A stretch of 7,220 bases of DNA, taken from assembly GCA_900554225.1 (NCBI GenBank), contig USGH01000130.1, forward strand, positions 1-7,220, given 5' to 3'. This stretch comes from an uncultured Eubacteriales bacterium (GTDB lineage Bacteria > Bacillota > Clostridia > Oscillospirales > CAG-272). The position numbers and the translations under genes are program-made. The notes below the pieces were generated by a model. It had not been told where the DNA came from and made no database searches. It worked only from the letters and a program-made list of their open reading frames with translations. Shown piece after piece: positions 5,978 to 7,220 of the stretch; within the stretch, counting starts at the first letter, position 1; every line of letters starts with the position of its first letter.

Positions 5978-5982
5978 ATAAT
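5954..5982 (+). promoter_or_regulatory. Main promoter of the lactate dehydrogenase gene
   Basis: The -10 is a perfect TATAAT (5977-5982) preceded by TGG (5974-5976), an extended -10. At a 17-base spacing the -35 is TTTGCA (5954-5959, 4 of 6). Transcription would start near 5989, leaving a leader of about 48 bases. GGCAATT (5949-5955) begins 28 bases before the -10, as at the adh promoter. Confidence 0.8.
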
Positions 5983-6036
5983 ATACTTGTACAGATGGGT
6001 TCATCTCATTCATTTGAAACAACAGGAGAATACCGT

Positions 6037-6981
6037 ATGAACAAGATCACCATTATCGGAACCGGCAGCGTCGGCTCTACGATTGCTTACTCCATCGCCA
6101 TGATGGGTATGGCATCGGAAATCGTCATGATCGATATCAACAGCGAAAAAGCACTCGGCGAGGCTCTCGACATCCGTCAGGGCACACCGTTCTGCGCGCC
6201 CTGCTCTATTTACGCCGGGGATTATCCGGACGCAGCAGGCTCCAACATCGTCGTTCTGACCTCCGGCGTTGCACGGAAACCCGGTCAGTCCCGTCTGGAG
6301 CTGGCGCAGATCAACGTCAACATCACAAAGACCATCATCCCTTCCATCACGAAATACGCCCCGGACGCAACCTACGTCATCGTATCGAACCCGGTGGACA
6401 TTCTGACCTACACCTTCCACAAATTCTCCGGACTGCCGGAAAATCAGATCATCGGCTCCGGTACCATTCTCGATACCGCAAGACTTCGTGCGCGTCTCTC
6501 TGAATACTACAATATCAGCCAGTCGAACGTGCACGCCTATGTCTTTGGCGAACATGGCGACTCCTCCTTCATCCCGTGGTCTGTCGCCAACATCTCGAAC
6601 GTACCGATCGCGGAATGTCAGAAGATCTTCGCCGGACATGAAATCTCCAATCCGGTCCTCAACTTCAAGGAAATCGAGGACTATGTGCGCAAATCCGGCG
6701 GCAGAGTCATTGCACGGAAAGGCGCAACGTTCTATGCGGTATCCATGTCCGTTTGCCACATCTGCAAATGCGTCCTCTCGGGTATCGACACGACCATGAC
6801 GGTTTCTACCATGATGCACGGCGAATACGGCATTGAGGATGTATGCCTCAGTACGCTCAATCTTGTTGGTAGAAACGGTGTGCGCAACAAGGTCAACATT
6901 CCGCTGACCGATGATGAAATCGTCAAGCTCCGTCACAGCGCGGACACCTTAAAGGAAGTCATTGCAGGCGTCCAGATCTGA
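6037..6981 (+). CDS. ldh: L-lactate dehydrogenase family protein (lactate/malate dehydrogenase superfamily)
   Basis: By family, this cytoplasmic enzyme reduces pyruvate to L-lactate with NADH, a fermentative electron sink. The product has 314 residues, normal for LDH. The NAD motif is GTGSVGSTIAY (8-18), and Asp33 in MIDIN ends the second strand, predicting NAD rather than NADP. Catalytic residues are present: Arg86 (R109 of classical numbering), Asp146 and Arg149 in LDTARLR (D168, R171) and His173 in FGEHGDS (H195). VSNPVDILTY (116-125) and GEHGDS are LDH-like, and Thr231 matches the LDH threonine at 246. However, the active-site loop reads VARKPGQSR (78-86), so Arg80 occupies position 102, where classical LDHs have Gln and malate dehydrogenases have Arg. 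The substrate (pyruvate, oxaloacetate or another 2-oxoacid) is thus open, although the overall sequence favours LDH. AGGAGA (6024-6029) lies 7 bases before ATG 6037, and the Rossmann strand starts at once. An HdrB-like gene follows after 27 bases with no terminator between. Confidence 0.9.
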   Translation: MNKITIIGTGSVGSTIAYSIAMMGMASEIVMIDINSEKALGEALDIRQGTPFCAPCSIYAGDYPDAAGSNIVVLTSGVARKPGQSRLELAQINVNITKTIIPSITKYAPDATYVIVSNPVDILTYTFHKFSGLPENQIIGSGTILDTARLRARLSEYYNISQSNVHAYVFGEHGDSSFIPWSVANISNVPIAECQKIFAGHEISNPVLNFKEIEDYVRKSGGRVIARKGATFYAVSMSVCHICKCVLSGIDTTMTVSTMMHGEYGIEDVCLSTLNLVGRNGVRNKVNIPLTDDEIVKLRHSADTLKEVIAGVQI

Positions 6982-7008
6982 CGGAATCAAAAAGGAGTAT
7001 AGATCCAA

Positions 7009-7220
7009 ATGAAACTAACCTACTACCCCGGCTGCACGCTGAAGACGAAGGCGGTCGATCTGGATCGGTATGCGCGGGTCTGTGCGGAGAAGCTGGGTGT
7101 TACCATGGAGGAGATCGAGGCGTGGCAGTGCTGCGGGGGCGTATTTTCGACGGCAAGAGACGAGATCGCGTCGAAGCTGTCGGCGGTACGTGCGCTGCGG
7201 TACGCAAACGAACGCGGGCA
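7009..7220 (+). CDS. HdrB-like CCG-domain iron-sulfur protein, N-terminal part
   Basis: The frame from ATG 7009 is open to the window edge: 70 complete residues of a family usually near 290. It begins MKLTYYPGC, and a WQCCGG block follows (Cys9, then Cys41-Cys42-Gly43). This spacing is the first half of a CCG domain, which in heterodisulfide reductase subunit B binds non-cubane [4Fe-4S] clusters. AAAGGAG (6991-6997) lies 11 bases upstream. It begins 27 bases after the ldh stop with no terminator, so co-transcription with ldh is likely. In non-methanogens HdrB-like proteins work with HdrC/HdrA-type partners in flavin-based electron transfer; whether these follow is not visible. Alanine codons are mostly GCG and arginine often CGG, unlike the more mixed use in ldh. 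GlcF/LutA-type CCG proteins are alternatives, but the YYPGC start is more typical of HdrB. Its exact substrate is unknown. Confidence 0.85.
   Translation, partial: MKLTYYPGCTLKTKAVDLDRYARVCAEKLGVTMEEIEAWQCCGGVFSTARDEIASKLSAVRALRYANERG

Larger units (their letters stand above)
5696..6036 (+). other. Spacer between nfnB and ldh
   Basis: This 341-base AT-rich stretch holds no supported gene. In order it contains two TTCACAAA motifs (5700-5707 and 5747-5754), a TTTTCGAAAA palindrome (5727-5736), the nfnAB terminator, a possible distal ldh promoter, a repeat-rich zone (5906-5977) and the main ldh promoter. The ldh frame is open upstream to 5836, but that stretch contains the main promoter and translates to unconvincing protein. 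Confidence 0.6.

Noticed and set aside
5836..6036. In-frame N-terminal extension of ldh by 67 codons
   Set aside because: It contains the main ldh promoter, the family N-terminus begins exactly at 6037 behind a good ribosome binding site, and the extension looks like random translation.
1..7220. CRISPR array, tRNA, rRNA, insertion sequence or phage/defence system
   Set aside because: No regularly spaced repeats, cloverleaf-type sequences, transposase motifs or terminal inverted repeats of insertion-sequence type were seen on either strand.

Overview
The window looks like the chromosome of a strictly fermentative anaerobe of the Firmicutes, class Clostridia; a gut or rumen Oscillospirales/Ruminococcaceae-type bacterium is my best guess. 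The evidence is moderately GC-rich genes separated by AT- and T-rich spacers, strong AGGAGG-type ribosome binding sites, extended -10 promoters, and the gene set: proline synthesis, an iron-dependent alcohol dehydrogenase, the electron-bifurcating transhydrogenase NfnAB, a lactate dehydrogenase and an HdrB-like iron-sulfur protein. The order and family are inferred from sequence style, not proven. All genes lie on the plus strand.

Layout. (1) 2-670: C-terminal half of proA; a 106-base gap; 777-1580: complete proC. Together these are the last two steps of proline synthesis from glutamate. (2) 1581-1884: a T-rich spacer with stem-loops and the adh promoter. (3) 1885-3102: a single-gene unit for an iron-containing alcohol dehydrogenase, closed by a clear intrinsic terminator at 3135-3165. 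(4) 3103-3419: spacer with the nfn promoter and a leader of about 110 bases whose last hairpin abuts the ribosome binding site. (5) 3420-5695: nfnA and nfnB, tightly coupled, followed by a long-stem terminator at 5753-5809. (6) 5696-6036: spacer with a repeat-rich ldh promoter. (7) 6037-6981: an L-lactate dehydrogenase-family gene, and 27 bases later (7009 to the window end) the start of an HdrB-like CCG-domain protein, probably in the same transcript.

How the genes fit together. Alcohol dehydrogenase and lactate dehydrogenase are the two classic sinks for NADH. NfnAB exchanges electrons between NADH, reduced ferredoxin and NADPH, and proA/proC consume NADPH. HdrB-like proteins usually belong to flavin-based, ferredoxin-linked electron-transfer complexes. 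From adh onward the window is therefore a redox-balancing neighbourhood. The adh, nfn and ldh units have separate promoters with the same design: a TTnnCA -35, a 17-base spacer, and TGn directly before the -10. The three spacers between proC, adh, nfnA and ldh share a TTCACAAA-type motif that resembles a half-site of the NADH-sensing repressor Rex, although no copy has the canonical Rex spacing.

I found no mobile element, CRISPR array, tRNA, rRNA or recognisable phage or defence gene. The points most worth a second look are the arginine at the substrate-specificity position of the lactate dehydrogenase-like enzyme, its linkage to an HdrB-like gene, the shared promoter and operator motifs, and an arrangement of nested repeats at the ldh promoter.
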